DNA of 64,000 bases, taken from contig JARGSG010000251.1 of the NCBI GenBank assembly GCA_030374805.1, forward strand, positions 1-64,000. The letters run 5' to 3'. Under the pieces are notes generated by a model. That model did no database searches. It was not told where the DNA came from and worked only from the letters and a program-made list of their open reading frames with translations. Source of the DNA: Gracilaria gracilis. Taxonomy: Eukaryota; Rhodophyta; Florideophyceae; Gracilariales; Gracilariaceae. A program made the position numbers and the translations under genes. Positions 20,805 to 29,429 of this stretch are shown in pieces. The number at the start of each line of letters is the position of its first letter. Within the stretch, counting starts at the first letter, position 1.

Positions 20805-21015
20805 TTGTTTCGATGTCCATTGACAAATTGTTCAAGGCGAAATGAGTTGCCGACTCTACAGAAAAGAAAACACAAGACGATGATTGATATGATCAGAAAA
20901 TGGCCTTTTAAGTTTTTGGCCTTTCTTAGGAGAGAAGTTTATATGTAGAAATGTAGCTTTCTTGTTGCTTCAAAATAGGGTGTAGTAAACCACAATTACG
21001 AAGAAGAAGAAGAAG
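20805..21015 (+). mobile_element. 5'-truncated non-LTR retroposon, copy B, with target-site duplication
   Basis: The fragment encodes KTMIDMIRKWPFKFLAFLRRE and a stop, then a short 3' untranslated part ending in (GAA)n at about 21000..21015. It is flanked by AGGCGATCGTT (20794..20804) and AGGCGATTGTT (21016..21026), an 11-bp direct repeat with one mismatch, as expected for a target-site duplication. Similarity to copy A begins just inside the left repeat, which supports these ends. Confidence 0.75.
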
Positions 21016-21118
21016 AGGCGATTGTTAATTCGTGTTTGGCAATCTCACCTTGAGGGGTCGTGTGCCCTCTCTCTTTCTCTTTATGAGCGAATAAGCCTAA
21101 ATACAACTAGATGCGGAG

Positions 21119-21215
21119 CGTTTCTTCTTTTTCTTTATTATGGTCAGCCGCCCCTGATTTCGAGGCGGCAGTAGTTCTATCTAGAGATAGTTCTCGCTCT
21201 TAAAGAAGGCCAAAA
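21119..21215 (-). mobile_element. 5'-truncated non-LTR retroposon fragment, copy G
   Basis: On the minus strand this stretch reads RFLAFFKSENYL and a stop, then about 40 nt and a tail AATAAAGAAAAAGAAG. It is the same C-terminus as copies C and F. No duplication was found at its ends. Confidence 0.6.
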
Positions 21216-21555
21216 ACCGTGACGGCCGGAGCTTTTCTGTTCGAAGAAACGCTCTCTCGCTAGCACTCTTTCAGACAATTACCTTACAACATCAGAACCG
21301 CTAACCCCTGGCGTTCTCGGAAGGGGAAGCAAGCAGAATCGCCTTGCAACAGTCCTTTTTGAGCATCGTAGGATGTAGTATCTCACATAATTTAATACAC
21401 CCGGCCTGCTATCAGAAACCAGCCCTTTCCCCAACAGATAAGATGCAGAAATGGAGAATAACTAACTGGACCTACGAGCTGTTGTAGGTTGAATATCTTT
21501 GAGCTGCATAAATGTGCACAATAGTGATATGATAGACCACTACAGACTCTGTAAT

Positions 21556-21592
21556 GGAACCAAAACCTCTGTAGTACAGAGGTTTTGGTTCC
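21556..21592. repeat. Perfect 17-bp stem hairpin with 3-nt loop
   Basis: GGAACCAAAACCTCTGT (21556..21572), loop AGT, then the exact complement (21576..21592). Two more flanking pairs (21554-21555 with 21593-21594) extend the stem to 19 bp. It lies in a 760-bp interval (21216..21979) with no other recognisable gene, downstream of the eIF3d stop codon. It could be a small-RNA precursor, a decayed inverted-repeat element or a terminator; the sequence does not decide. Confidence 0.8.
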
Positions 21593-21979
21593 ATATAACG
21601 GTTACAAGGGTAAGGGTTAGCCCTCTTAGTGATAAATGGTCAAGATGTTAATTTTCAAGTTACCTTCGGTCTTATGCAGGAAATGATAGCGATTATGTGT
21701 ATTGCAGATAGATTGTAGGATCTGTTTCCTCGCTCTCCCGATACTTGCAGTACATCAGGGCAATGCGCACCAGTTAGAGCCTAAAACTAAATACAAACAG
21801 GTAGTCCAATCCAACGTGCAAGTATTTTGCAGCGTAGCTATTTAAGCTTTGGTACATTGCTGAATGCTTGTATCTCCCTAACACCTTGGCGAATTATCCG
21901 GAAAACCAGTCGTTCGAATACATAACAGCATCTTCGTAATTCCCTCCTTAAACAAAGTCACCCTTCTCATCATCACCCT

Positions 21980-23587
21980 TCACATGAACAGCCCCATTTG
22001 CTGCGGGGTTTCCTGTTCGTCCTCTTCCTCTTCTTCAGATTCAAAGACGTCATCTGGAACCCTGTATAACCTAAGAATTGGCTTGTTCGGGTCTTTCATG
22101 AATACCCCCTTTTCTCCATCCTTCAGGTTTCTGTAGCAAATATCGATGATACCTTTGAGAACACCCCACATATTGTTTGTGTTGAACGCAATCTGACTAG
22201 CAAACTCTTTCGGTCTATACATCTGAGTTCCGAGAATTATATGACTGTCGTTCTTATTCATCCTCGTCCGAGATACAAAGCCGAACTTAATCCTATCAGA
22301 GTTGGCCAGTATGGCCTCTGCTGTCCACCTAGCCAACTTAGCCGCATTATTCTTCACCTCAGTTGCAAGAACTGCTCCACGCTGAGTTTCCAATTTCCCT
22401 CTCCAATCAGTTGACTGTCTCGAAGTTGGGTCGAAGTACTCATTTAAAGCTCGAATCGTGATAGGAATTGGCTCTTCTCCTTCAGAAGACGGAGCGAAGC
22501 CAGCGTCAAGGTCACATCGTGCCACAACTACAATGGCATCGGTTAGAGACCATTTGCGGTATCTGTAGGCGACATTTGCAGGCTTTCCTTCCACCTCGTC
22601 CAAAAATGGGTTCCCTTCTGGATAGTTGTAAACGTGTGTCTTGCTGACAACGTTTTGAATGAAGTTTTCATTGATGCGCGTTGCTTCATTACTGAGCTTC
22701 TGGAAAGAATTGATCGCTTCTTCTCCGGAAAGACTCTTCTCATCCTTCGGTGGGTCATGGGAGGTTTCACTCACGGTAATATAATCGGCCATAGACCCAT
22801 CTCGCTTATCAAAGAAGAGCTTACCTCCAATTCTTTGTACGATGATATCCCAGCTCTGCACTGATCTTGAGGCTGCCATCAGAATTGCTAATATAGAACT
22901 TGTTCCAAACACAGTCCCTTCCCCACTACCAGCAATTCTTCGAATAATTGAGTCGTCCGTCGTTGTGACACGAGGATACTCAACGTCAACGACCCGCAAA
23001 GGCTTTGACGATCTTGCCGTAATGCGATCTACACTGCGATCGTAATATGGAACGATTCCACAAGTGACGATGTCTTGGCCTTCATCTCGCATGTTGAAGG
23101 ACATCTTCGACAGGACGTTAGATGATATTTCTTCAAGCACTTGCCAGTCAGAGCCGACTTCAACGCTTGCTTCACGTTGAATATTACGGCGATCTTCCCA
23201 TCGCGGTCGGTACCCGCCTCTGCTACCACGCATGTTTGACTTCCCGCCACGCCCGCCTTTTCGACCGCCATCACGATCATGAGTGTTCCGATCACCGTAA
23301 CGACCGCCCCGACCTCTGAGATTTGAACGATACCCTCCACGACCTCTACTATAACCCGGACGCGGAATCACCTTATTGTCCACAACTGTGAAATCCAAGG
23401 ACGAATCTTCGTTTTGGTCTCGGCCATAACGATTGTTGTACGCTGTCCAATCTGCCGCTCGGCCGAGTCGATCTGACTTGGAGAATGGAGCGTAAGGCAT
23501 ATCCTGAAATTTCTTAGGCGCCAAATCCATTGGAGGACCCCATCCGTCTGGATTATCATGGATCTCTGGTAATTGAAACGATGCCAT
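21980..23587 (-). CDS. EIF3D: Translation initiation factor eIF3 subunit D
   Basis: The product is 535 residues, the usual eIF3d length. eIF3d is part of the eIF3 complex that loads mRNA on the 40S subunit, and its C-terminal domain can bind the mRNA cap. The N-terminus carries the conserved GWGPP and FSKSDRLGRAADW segments. Next comes an Arg/Gly-rich region (about residues 75 to 130), then the cap-binding fold from about residue 145, with SFNMRDEGQDIVTCG, a gate segment around 210 to 260, and the conserved NNMWGVLKGIIDICY near 480. It ends with the acidic tail (ESEEEEEDEQE) found in the family. The ATG at 23587 is the natural start. Single exon. Confidence 0.96.
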   Translation of the reverse strand: MASFQLPEIHDNPDGWGPPMDLAPKKFQDMPYAPFSKSDRLGRAADWTAYNNRYGRDQNEDSSLDFTVVDNKVIPRPGYSRGRGGYRSNLRGRGGRYGDRNTHDRDGGRKGGRGGKSNMRGSRGGYRPRWEDRRNIQREASVEVGSDWQVLEEISSNVLSKMSFNMRDEGQDIVTCGIVPYYDRSVDRITARSSKPLRVVDVEYPRVTTTDDSIIRRIAGSGEGTVFGTSSILAILMAASRSVQSWDIIVQRIGGKLFFDKRDGSMADYITVSETSHDPPKDEKSLSGEEAINSFQKLSNEATRINENFIQNVVSKTHVYNYPEGNPFLDEVEGKPANVAYRYRKWSLTDAIVVVARCDLDAGFAPSSEGEEPIPITIRALNEYFDPTSRQSTDWRGKLETQRGAVLATEVKNNAAKLARWTAEAILANSDRIKFGFVSRTRMNKNDSHIILGTQMYRPKEFASQIAFNTNNMWGVLKGIIDICYRNLKDGEKGVFMKDPNKPILRLYRVPDDVFESEEEEEDEQETPQQMGLFM

Positions 23588-24031
23588 TCTGGTGACACGA
23601 AGAAGGCACCAACGAGTTGACGGGTCTCGGCAGTGCGAACCTAGAAGTTTCCCTGACGCACTTTGCAGATCTGCGAAGAAAGCCTGGCAGCCTCAGAAAT
23701 CACAAAGCAGAAATAGAACCCGGAGTGAAGCTTGTGAACCTTCTGGACCGCTGTTCGGAGCCGGAGCTTTCGGGGTTGTGAAAGCGATGCGGTATTTCGA
23801 GTTCCGCGCCACGACAGTTGTCTACCATGGGTACGACGGTACGGTTGTATAGGATAACGCAGAACGCCGGCCGTCGCCCATTGCTGCCGAGCGCATTATT
23901 ATTTTCAATTTCTGAATACATCTGTCTAGGGCATACAGGTTGTTATCTAATGAAAAGGGGGATTTGTTTTTACTGTACTTGACAAATTTGTTATCGATTG
24001 AGAGTCAACAATACACACACATCATGCTAAG
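23588..24031. other. Upstream region of eIF3d up to the retrotransposon target site
   Basis: Presumably contains the eIF3d promoter. A plus-strand frame at 23592..23852 has no family features. Nothing else recognisable. Confidence 0.4.
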
Positions 24032-24043
24032 CTCATTATACCT
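24032..24043. repeat. Left target-site duplication of the retrotransposon
   Basis: CTCATTATACCT, repeated exactly at 28450..28461 on the other side of the element. The first two bases could belong to the CT tail, which would make the duplication 10 bp. Confidence 0.85.
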
Positions 24044-24187
24044 GGTCTCGATCTATCCGTTCCTCTACCCTTTCCCATTAGCTTTATCCGCTCACGCTCA
24101 CGCTCACCGAAACCGCCTCGCCCTTCGCCTGCACCACCTGTTCTCTCTTTTATATCAGTGCTCTCCTGTTCGTACCACGCCCTCACC

Positions 24188-25489
24188 ATGGAGGTGCAGA
24201 ACCCTGTCCCTCCTCCCGCCCAGTCCGTCAAAGATCTGTATCAGATTAAAGCGGATATGTGGGTACATGCGCTTCTTCAGTTTATCATGACCTCAAAAAA
24301 CATCTTCAGCCCGGAGTTGGACATTTCCAAAGCTGCCGACATCAAAAAGTTTGTCAACGTGTTAGGTTCCTCGAATGGTCAACTCTCCAGCATTGCACAT
24401 CTTATTGACGGCGATTTCGCTGACATAGGAGCTTTTGCTTCATACATTCACACAAAGATTGCCACCACTCGAGCCCCAGACCGTCCCAATTCAAATGGCT
24501 CCTCCACGCAAGACAACAACGCTAACGCGCAACCGGACCCTACGAAGTTTACGTACGCACAAGTTCTACAAAGTCGCCTGCCGAAACCCGAACAGTCCAA
24601 ATCGTCCCGTCTGCCCGCAGTTACAACCGAAAGCGCGTCTGCCCTAAAGGATTTCAACGTTAAAAACTTTGAGCTATCCAAGAAGGCTCGTGACCGTATA
24701 TACCGCACAGCCGTCCAAACAATTGGACATGAGACGAAAAAGTTCGCTCTTCTGCGTACCGCAACGACGCAGGCGCCTATGAAAAACCCATTCAACATCA
24801 CTCGCTGTTTGGCTGAAGCCGGCATCCGTGAGCCACTGACACTGGTGAAAACTAGTGATCCGCGCAGTTTCCTTCTCTTTGCACCTGAGAGCTGCATCCC
24901 CCTCATTAAACCAGCTTATGACCGATTTCATGATGTCACTGTCCGTCATTGCGGAATCAAGCGTCTGCCAACGATAACCGTCGACCCTATTGAGGACCTC
25001 TTGGACCTGTTTCCCAACGTCAATGCCAGTGATGACCTCTTGCAACTCGTCCTAAAACTACGGGAAGAAATCAAACGCTTAGAGTCACCGGAAACGTTCT
25101 GGAGACCCCGCAATTACTTTGCCAGCGCTCTTCGTGAGAGTGAACAGCACGGTTTTAATGCTTATAAACAGCGTGCCGCTTCCTCCACTCTACAGCCGTT
25201 ACCGCCACGTGCAACGCAGCCTGCCCCATCTGCTGCTGTCCGAACGCCATCCCGCCCTGTTGCTCGTAACATTGGAACACCGGTTCTGCAGTCAGCCACG
25301 CCCATGGATTGCTCCATCTCGCGCCCGGTGACAGAGAACCCACAGCCCAGCACGCCTCCAGACCCAATCCAAAACCCCTCCCCAGCATTAAACCGCTCAA
25401 CTCCCATTGGAAACAGATTCCAACCTCTCCAGGGCCACTCTGATTACCCTGGAGCCCCAACAACCAACGTACAAACCCATATTAATTGA
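24188..25489 (+). CDS. Retrotransposon ORF1 protein
   Basis: The product is 433 residues, from an ATG in good context (ACCATGG). The frame is open for 30 nt further upstream, but only from a GTG. Residues 1 to about 95 are helical. About 130 to 160 is basic and polar. About 165 to 270 (KKARDRIYRTAVQ ... SFLLFAPES ... VRHCGIKRLPT) could be a small alpha/beta RNA-binding fold similar to an RRM. About 325 to 433 is proline-rich and disordered. I see no CCHC knuckle. By analogy with other ORF1 proteins it should bind element RNA and package it with the ORF2 product. The stop is 37 nt before the ORF2 ATG, so ORF2 would need reinitiation or a separate transcript. No specific family is recognised. 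Confidence 0.75.
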   Translation: MEVQNPVPPPAQSVKDLYQIKADMWVHALLQFIMTSKNIFSPELDISKAADIKKFVNVLGSSNGQLSSIAHLIDGDFADIGAFASYIHTKIATTRAPDRPNSNGSSTQDNNANAQPDPTKFTYAQVLQSRLPKPEQSKSSRLPAVTTESASALKDFNVKNFELSKKARDRIYRTAVQTIGHETKKFALLRTATTQAPMKNPFNITRCLAEAGIREPLTLVKTSDPRSFLLFAPESCIPLIKPAYDRFHDVTVRHCGIKRLPTITVDPIEDLLDLFPNVNASDDLLQLVLKLREEIKRLESPETFWRPRNYFASALRESEQHGFNAYKQRAASSTLQPLPPRATQPAPSAAVRTPSRPVARNIGTPVLQSATPMDCSISRPVTENPQPSTPPDPIQNPSPALNRSTPIGNRFQPLQGHSDYPGAPTTNVQTHIN

Positions 25490-25526
25490 AAGAAGGTCCA
25501 CAACTTAAACAAAACAGCCGTCCGTA

Positions 25527-28406
25527 ATGCCCATGCCCCCTACTGTGGGAGACTGCCCACCAATATCTTTGATTCTTGATTTACGTCTTTCAACGATTGA
25601 GTTTCTTCCCCGCTCCTTGCGCTTGGACTACATTGAACTCTATTACCACCTGTTGCATAATTTTAACACTTCCCGTTCGACATCACTCCGAGAACATTGC
25701 TTAACTCGCCTTATTGCCACACCAAAGCTCGTCTTCCGCCGCAATGGCCGTGGAGAACCCCGCAATAGAAACCGACCCTCTCTTCACCGCTCAATCAAGC
25801 GAAGAGTACAAATGGCAATGCGTGGCGAATGGAACACCCTCTACGAAGAAGCTTGCATTGCACACCTTCGGTTTCCATCACAGTCCCCATCACCGCCAAA
25901 TAGACAGCAGAGAGCCAGAAAGGCCTTCTTAGCAGGGGAGTACACAAAAGCCTGTGCCATTCTAGGATCGCATGGGCAACCAGTCACCCCGTCTGAACAA
26001 GCCGCAGCAGCGCTGGCTAATTTGCACCCATCCCCATCTATACCACTAGCCCCTGCCCTTCTGCAAAGCCTACCTCCGCCACTTATACTCGGCGAAGCCT
26101 TTGTACGACGAACACTGCAACAAACATCCAAAGCTTCGTCACCCGGACCAGACGGAATGCGGCCGATCTTTCTCAAATATCTGGCAGCAACTCCTGGCGG
26201 TCAACCTCCTGACCGTCCCATTCTCAAAGAGGTTACATCGTTTGCAAACTGTGTCATCGCCGGCCTCCTTCCTCTTGGCTCTGAACAGTGGTTTTCTACA
26301 GGGAGCCTAATTGGCATCCCAAAACCGAATTCATCCAAACTGCGTCCCTTAGCGATAGGACTCGTGTGGCGTAGGTTTATCGCACGTATGGTAGCCCAAA
26401 CCATGTCTCGAGACCCCTCAGTACAGTCCTATCTGCGGCCGCATCAACTCGGCGTAGGTACGTCATGTGGGAGCGAGGCGATCGTCCACATTCTTCGCAA
26501 TGTGTCCAACAAACTGCGACGAGAAGACCTTGTCCTACTCAGTATTGATGCTACTAATGCGTTCAATGCAGTTGAACGACAACTTATCCTTACAAGCGTC
26601 ATTGAAAACGCCCCATCCATGGCTCGTTTCGTTCACTACTGCTATCGAGAAGCAATTCCTTTACGCTTCGGAAATTTCATCATCGATAGTAAGACAGGAA
26701 CGCAACAAGGCGACCCTCTCAGCCCGCTTCTTTTCGCGTTGGCGCTTCATCCCATGGTCCTCAAGCTTCAAGAACGTTTCCAGCCAGTCCTCAATCTCTT
26801 CTACGCAGACGACGGCAACATTCTCATCAAAAGATCTATGGCCACTGCCTTCATCGAATCGCTCAACTCCGAAGGCGTGAAAATAGGCTTTGTCCCAAAC
26901 TTACGCAAGTCTTTTGCGTGGTGGTGGCGAAGCCCGACTATTCCTGCCTTTCCAGCAAGAATAAATCACGATAAGGCTGTTAATGTGCTCGGTGCTCCAA
27001 TGGGCCACGGAGATGCCATCAAGAAGCTGCTAAAGTCTGGTAGAGAAAAGCGAAAAGCGCTTTGCGAAGCTCTTGCTGCGTTGAATGACCCGAATATGGC
27101 CCTTACATTACTCCGTTTCTGCGCTGGTGCTTGTAAGTTAACTTACATTATGCGAACCACCCCGCCGCACCTAACCCAAGTTGAGGTCGAAAACTTCGAC
27201 GAACAACAGCGAAGGGTGTTCCACCAGATCCACAGAGAAGTAAGCCTACAAGGATGGAGACGAGCATGCCTCCCGTTCTCTAAAGGAGGCCTCGGCCTTT
27301 CCAGTGCATCTTGGGTGAGGAATGCAGCATTCATCTCGTCCGTCATGGCGGCCTGGTCCCTTATTAACGCAGAAATCCAACGTGCTTTACAGCCATACGG
27401 TTTAGTACCTTCACATATTATACGTCTTGCCCAGATCGCTTCTGTCGTCAAAGATTCTTATGAACTGCCGAACGAGTTCTCATTTGATGTCTTGTCAGCG
27501 CGCGCTGGTGAGAATGGGTCTCTTTCAAAGCTGCAACATCTATACCATGATTCAATCGTTGAACGTCTGGCATTGCTTCAAGCACCACCCCAATCTGGCT
27601 CACAGCCACACAGATTGCAACATGCCCGATTGAAATCAGTCAGTACAATGGAAGCGTCCCTTTGCTTCACATCATTCATTCACCCTATCTTCAACCCGAC
27701 CACTCCGCCGGAGATTATGAAGACTATGATTGATCTTCGTCTTGGTGAGCGGCTCTTTAGCAACACGCCTTGCCCTCTTTGTGCTCATTCCAACGTAACC
27801 TCGGTTCCAACTCTTGATCCTCTTGGCTACCATGCGATGGTTTGCCCGGTGGGATTGGGAGCCACACGACGTCACAATGCATTGCGTGATTGCTTTTATA
27901 CTCTTCTGAAACAACCACCGTTGTGCTTAGCTGTTTCACGAGAGTGGAAATTTCCCTCTCAACGACATCTTGAGGAGACCGCGCAATGGCGCCTGGACCT
28001 TGTCATTGATGACATAAGGTTTAACTCAAAACCAGTAGGTATTGATGTTACTGTGGTTAGCCCCAACAGCAGAGGATTTGCGGTAGCAGCGTCCAAAACG
28101 GCAGCCGCTGCAGCCACAAAGGCGGAGGAGTTTAAACGCTCGAAGTACAGCTCGCTTTGTGCCACCAATAATGTCGAATTCGTTCCGTTCGGTTTCGACG
28201 TTCACGGCGGCCTGGGAGAGTCCGGAAGACGCTTTTCTCGCCGCGTTGCGGAGTACGCCAGCAGCGTACGCGGCTCAAACCCCGTCAACGAGTACCATTC
28301 CTTGGTCCTGCGCTTAGAACGAATTGTTCTGCAATTGACAGCTGCTGCCGTAAATCGTCGGCGCTGGACGCTTCACATGCACGCACACGCTGCCACGTCG
28401 GCGTGA
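25527..28406 (+). CDS. Retrotransposon ORF2: reverse transcriptase with C-terminal zinc knuckle and restriction-like endonuclease
   Basis: The product is 959 residues. The reverse transcriptase begins near residue 200 (SSPGPDGMRP). Its motifs are visible in order: IPKPNSSKLRPLAIG, motif A LLSIDATNAFNAVE, motif B TQQGDPLSPLLF, and motif C FYADDGN with the catalytic YADD. About residues 749 to 775 form a CPLC ... HAMVC zinc knuckle. It is followed by an R-x-DLVI ... GIDVTVV pair of acidic strands, the likely PD-(D/E)XK endonuclease core, and a basic C-terminus. This enzyme would nick the target and copy element RNA at the nick. No AP-type endonuclease is present at the N-terminus. All catalytic residues I can recognise are intact. 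Confidence 0.9.
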   Translation: MPMPPTVGDCPPISLILDLRLSTIEFLPRSLRLDYIELYYHLLHNFNTSRSTSLREHCLTRLIATPKLVFRRNGRGEPRNRNRPSLHRSIKRRVQMAMRGEWNTLYEEACIAHLRFPSQSPSPPNRQQRARKAFLAGEYTKACAILGSHGQPVTPSEQAAAALANLHPSPSIPLAPALLQSLPPPLILGEAFVRRTLQQTSKASSPGPDGMRPIFLKYLAATPGGQPPDRPILKEVTSFANCVIAGLLPLGSEQWFSTGSLIGIPKPNSSKLRPLAIGLVWRRFIARMVAQTMSRDPSVQSYLRPHQLGVGTSCGSEAIVHILRNVSNKLRREDLVLLSIDATNAFNAVERQLILTSVIENAPSMARFVHYCYREAIPLRFGNFIIDSKTGTQQGDPLSPLLFALALHPMVLKLQERFQPVLNLFYADDGNILIKRSMATAFIESLNSEGVKIGFVPNLRKSFAWWWRSPTIPAFPARINHDKAVNVLGAPMGHGDAIKKLLKSGREKRKALCEALAALNDPNMALTLLRFCAGACKLTYIMRTTPPHLTQVEVENFDEQQRRVFHQIHREVSLQGWRRACLPFSKGGLGLSSASWVRNAAFISSVMAAWSLINAEIQRALQPYGLVPSHIIRLAQIASVVKDSYELPNEFSFDVLSARAGENGSLSKLQHLYHDSIVERLALLQAPPQSGSQPHRLQHARLKSVSTMEASLCFTSFIHPIFNPTTPPEIMKTMIDLRLGERLFSNTPCPLCAHSNVTSVPTLDPLGYHAMVCPVGLGATRRHNALRDCFYTLLKQPPLCLAVSREWKFPSQRHLEETAQWRLDLVIDDIRFNSKPVGIDVTVVSPNSRGFAVAASKTAAAAATKAEEFKRSKYSSLCATNNVEFVPFGFDVHGGLGESGRRFSRRVAEYASSVRGSNPVNEYHSLVLRLERIVLQLTAAAVNRRRWTLHMHAHAATSA

Positions 28407-28449
28407 TCAACGTTTGTCCTTATTTCCTGAAATAAAGGTCTCTCTCTCT

Positions 28450-28461
28450 CTCATTATACCT
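28450..28461. repeat. Right target-site duplication of the retrotransposon
   Basis: CTCATTATACCT, identical to 24032..24043. It is followed by TCGGTATACAG, so ATACCTTCGGTAT forms a short palindrome at the empty-site side. Confidence 0.85.
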
Positions 28462-28628
28462 TCGGTATACAGAGTATGCCACCCACAATACACTCTTGTT
28501 CTTATTCAGTTCTGGACAAGGTGGAGAGATAAGCTCACAGGGATGTTCACTTTCACTATGCACGCAAGCTCTACAGCGAATCGACCCCGTAAACCAGAGG
28601 GGAACAAGTTTGATAAAAAAAGTTTGGC

Positions 28629-29429
28629 TTAAGACTGTACAATGTCTCGGTACGTCGCGTCTTCTTGTACTGAAGAAATAAGCCCTTCTCCCTTCCACCC
28701 CAGCTGTTTGAGGAATTGGTTCTCCATCTTAGCCATCTTCGTATATTCACCACAAGACGTCTGTTCGTTAGTTTGCAAACATCCATATTAATACATACCG
28801 TGCAGAAATGATTCGCAGTAACTTACAACAAGCCAATCACCTTCGATAGCACCTTCGTGGTCGTATCCCATCAGGTGAAGCAACCCGTGCACTAGGAGCA
28901 CGCGAATCTCATCTCTTATATCACATTGCCGTTCTTCTGCTTGCCTCAACGCGGTTTCGACGCTTATCACAATATCGCCGAGGACTACCATATCCGGATC
29001 GTTTTGCGGAAAGGACAGGACATCTGTTGCTTTGTCAATTCCGCGCCACCGAGAATTTAAGCTGGAAATCTCCTGGTCATCACATAAAACTATAGAAAGT
29101 TCTGTTGGCGCGTCACGTAGTGCTACTCGTACAAGAGTTAGGCCATCATCCTGCACCTCATGTTCCAGTTCATCCGACATGGCCGCGATTTGTGTCTTTA
29201 CAACAATGTCCACAAAAATCCAGTCGACATCTTTGTTTGGCGGAGATAGCTGAGAAATTGGAACTAAGGAGGGCTGACGACGTTTCGCAACCCTGATATT
29301 AATCGGTGCCGGACACACTACTTTGTTATGCTTCGAGGATGATTCCCAGAATTTATTCGACAGGCCAGGAACGAATGCCTCGCAATGCTTTCTTTGCCAA
29401 ATGGTCGACCCCGTGTCAACTAACGACAT
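28629..29429 (-). CDS. ybeY: Endoribonuclease YbeY, two exons
   Basis: YbeY is a zinc-dependent endoribonuclease for rRNA maturation, usually in plastids or mitochondria of algae and plants. Exon 1 (28827..29429) contains the core: a variant substrate segment (RGIDKATDVLSFPQ), LGDIVIS and the metal motif HGLLHLMGYDHE (H-x3-H-x5-H). The frame then runs into GTAAGT at 28826..28821. Splicing to an acceptor at 28737/28738 joins a second exon (28629..28736) that encodes KQLGWKGEGLI, the C-terminal signature of plant-type YbeY, in the right register. An in-frame upstream AG would start exon 2 at 28760 and add 8 residues. A CTAAC branch-like site lies just before it. I prefer 28736 because the spacing from GYDHE to LGWKG then matches the family. 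The ATG at 29429 gives a ~200-residue N-terminal-extended precursor, consistent with organelle targeting. Confidence 0.88.

Larger units (their letters stand above)
24044..28449 (+). mobile_element. Full-length two-ORF non-LTR retrotransposon with restriction-like endonuclease
   Basis: The element is 4.4 kb. It has a ~144-nt leader, ORF1 (24188..25489), ORF2 (25527..28406) and a short 3' part with AATAAA followed by GGTCTCTCTCT. Both ORFs are open and the ends carry a perfect 12-bp direct repeat. There are no long terminal repeats, and the 3' end is a CT repeat instead of poly(A). The reverse transcriptase followed by a zinc-knuckle and PD-(D/E)XK-type endonuclease at the C-terminus is the plan of early-branching non-LTR elements (R2/CRE/NeSL-like). 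A separate ORF1 is less usual for that group. An intact frame and identical duplications suggest a recent insertion. Confidence 0.88.

Noticed and set aside
24158..24187. Longer start for retrotransposon ORF1
   Set aside because: The upstream start is a GTG; the ATG at 24188 has a good context.
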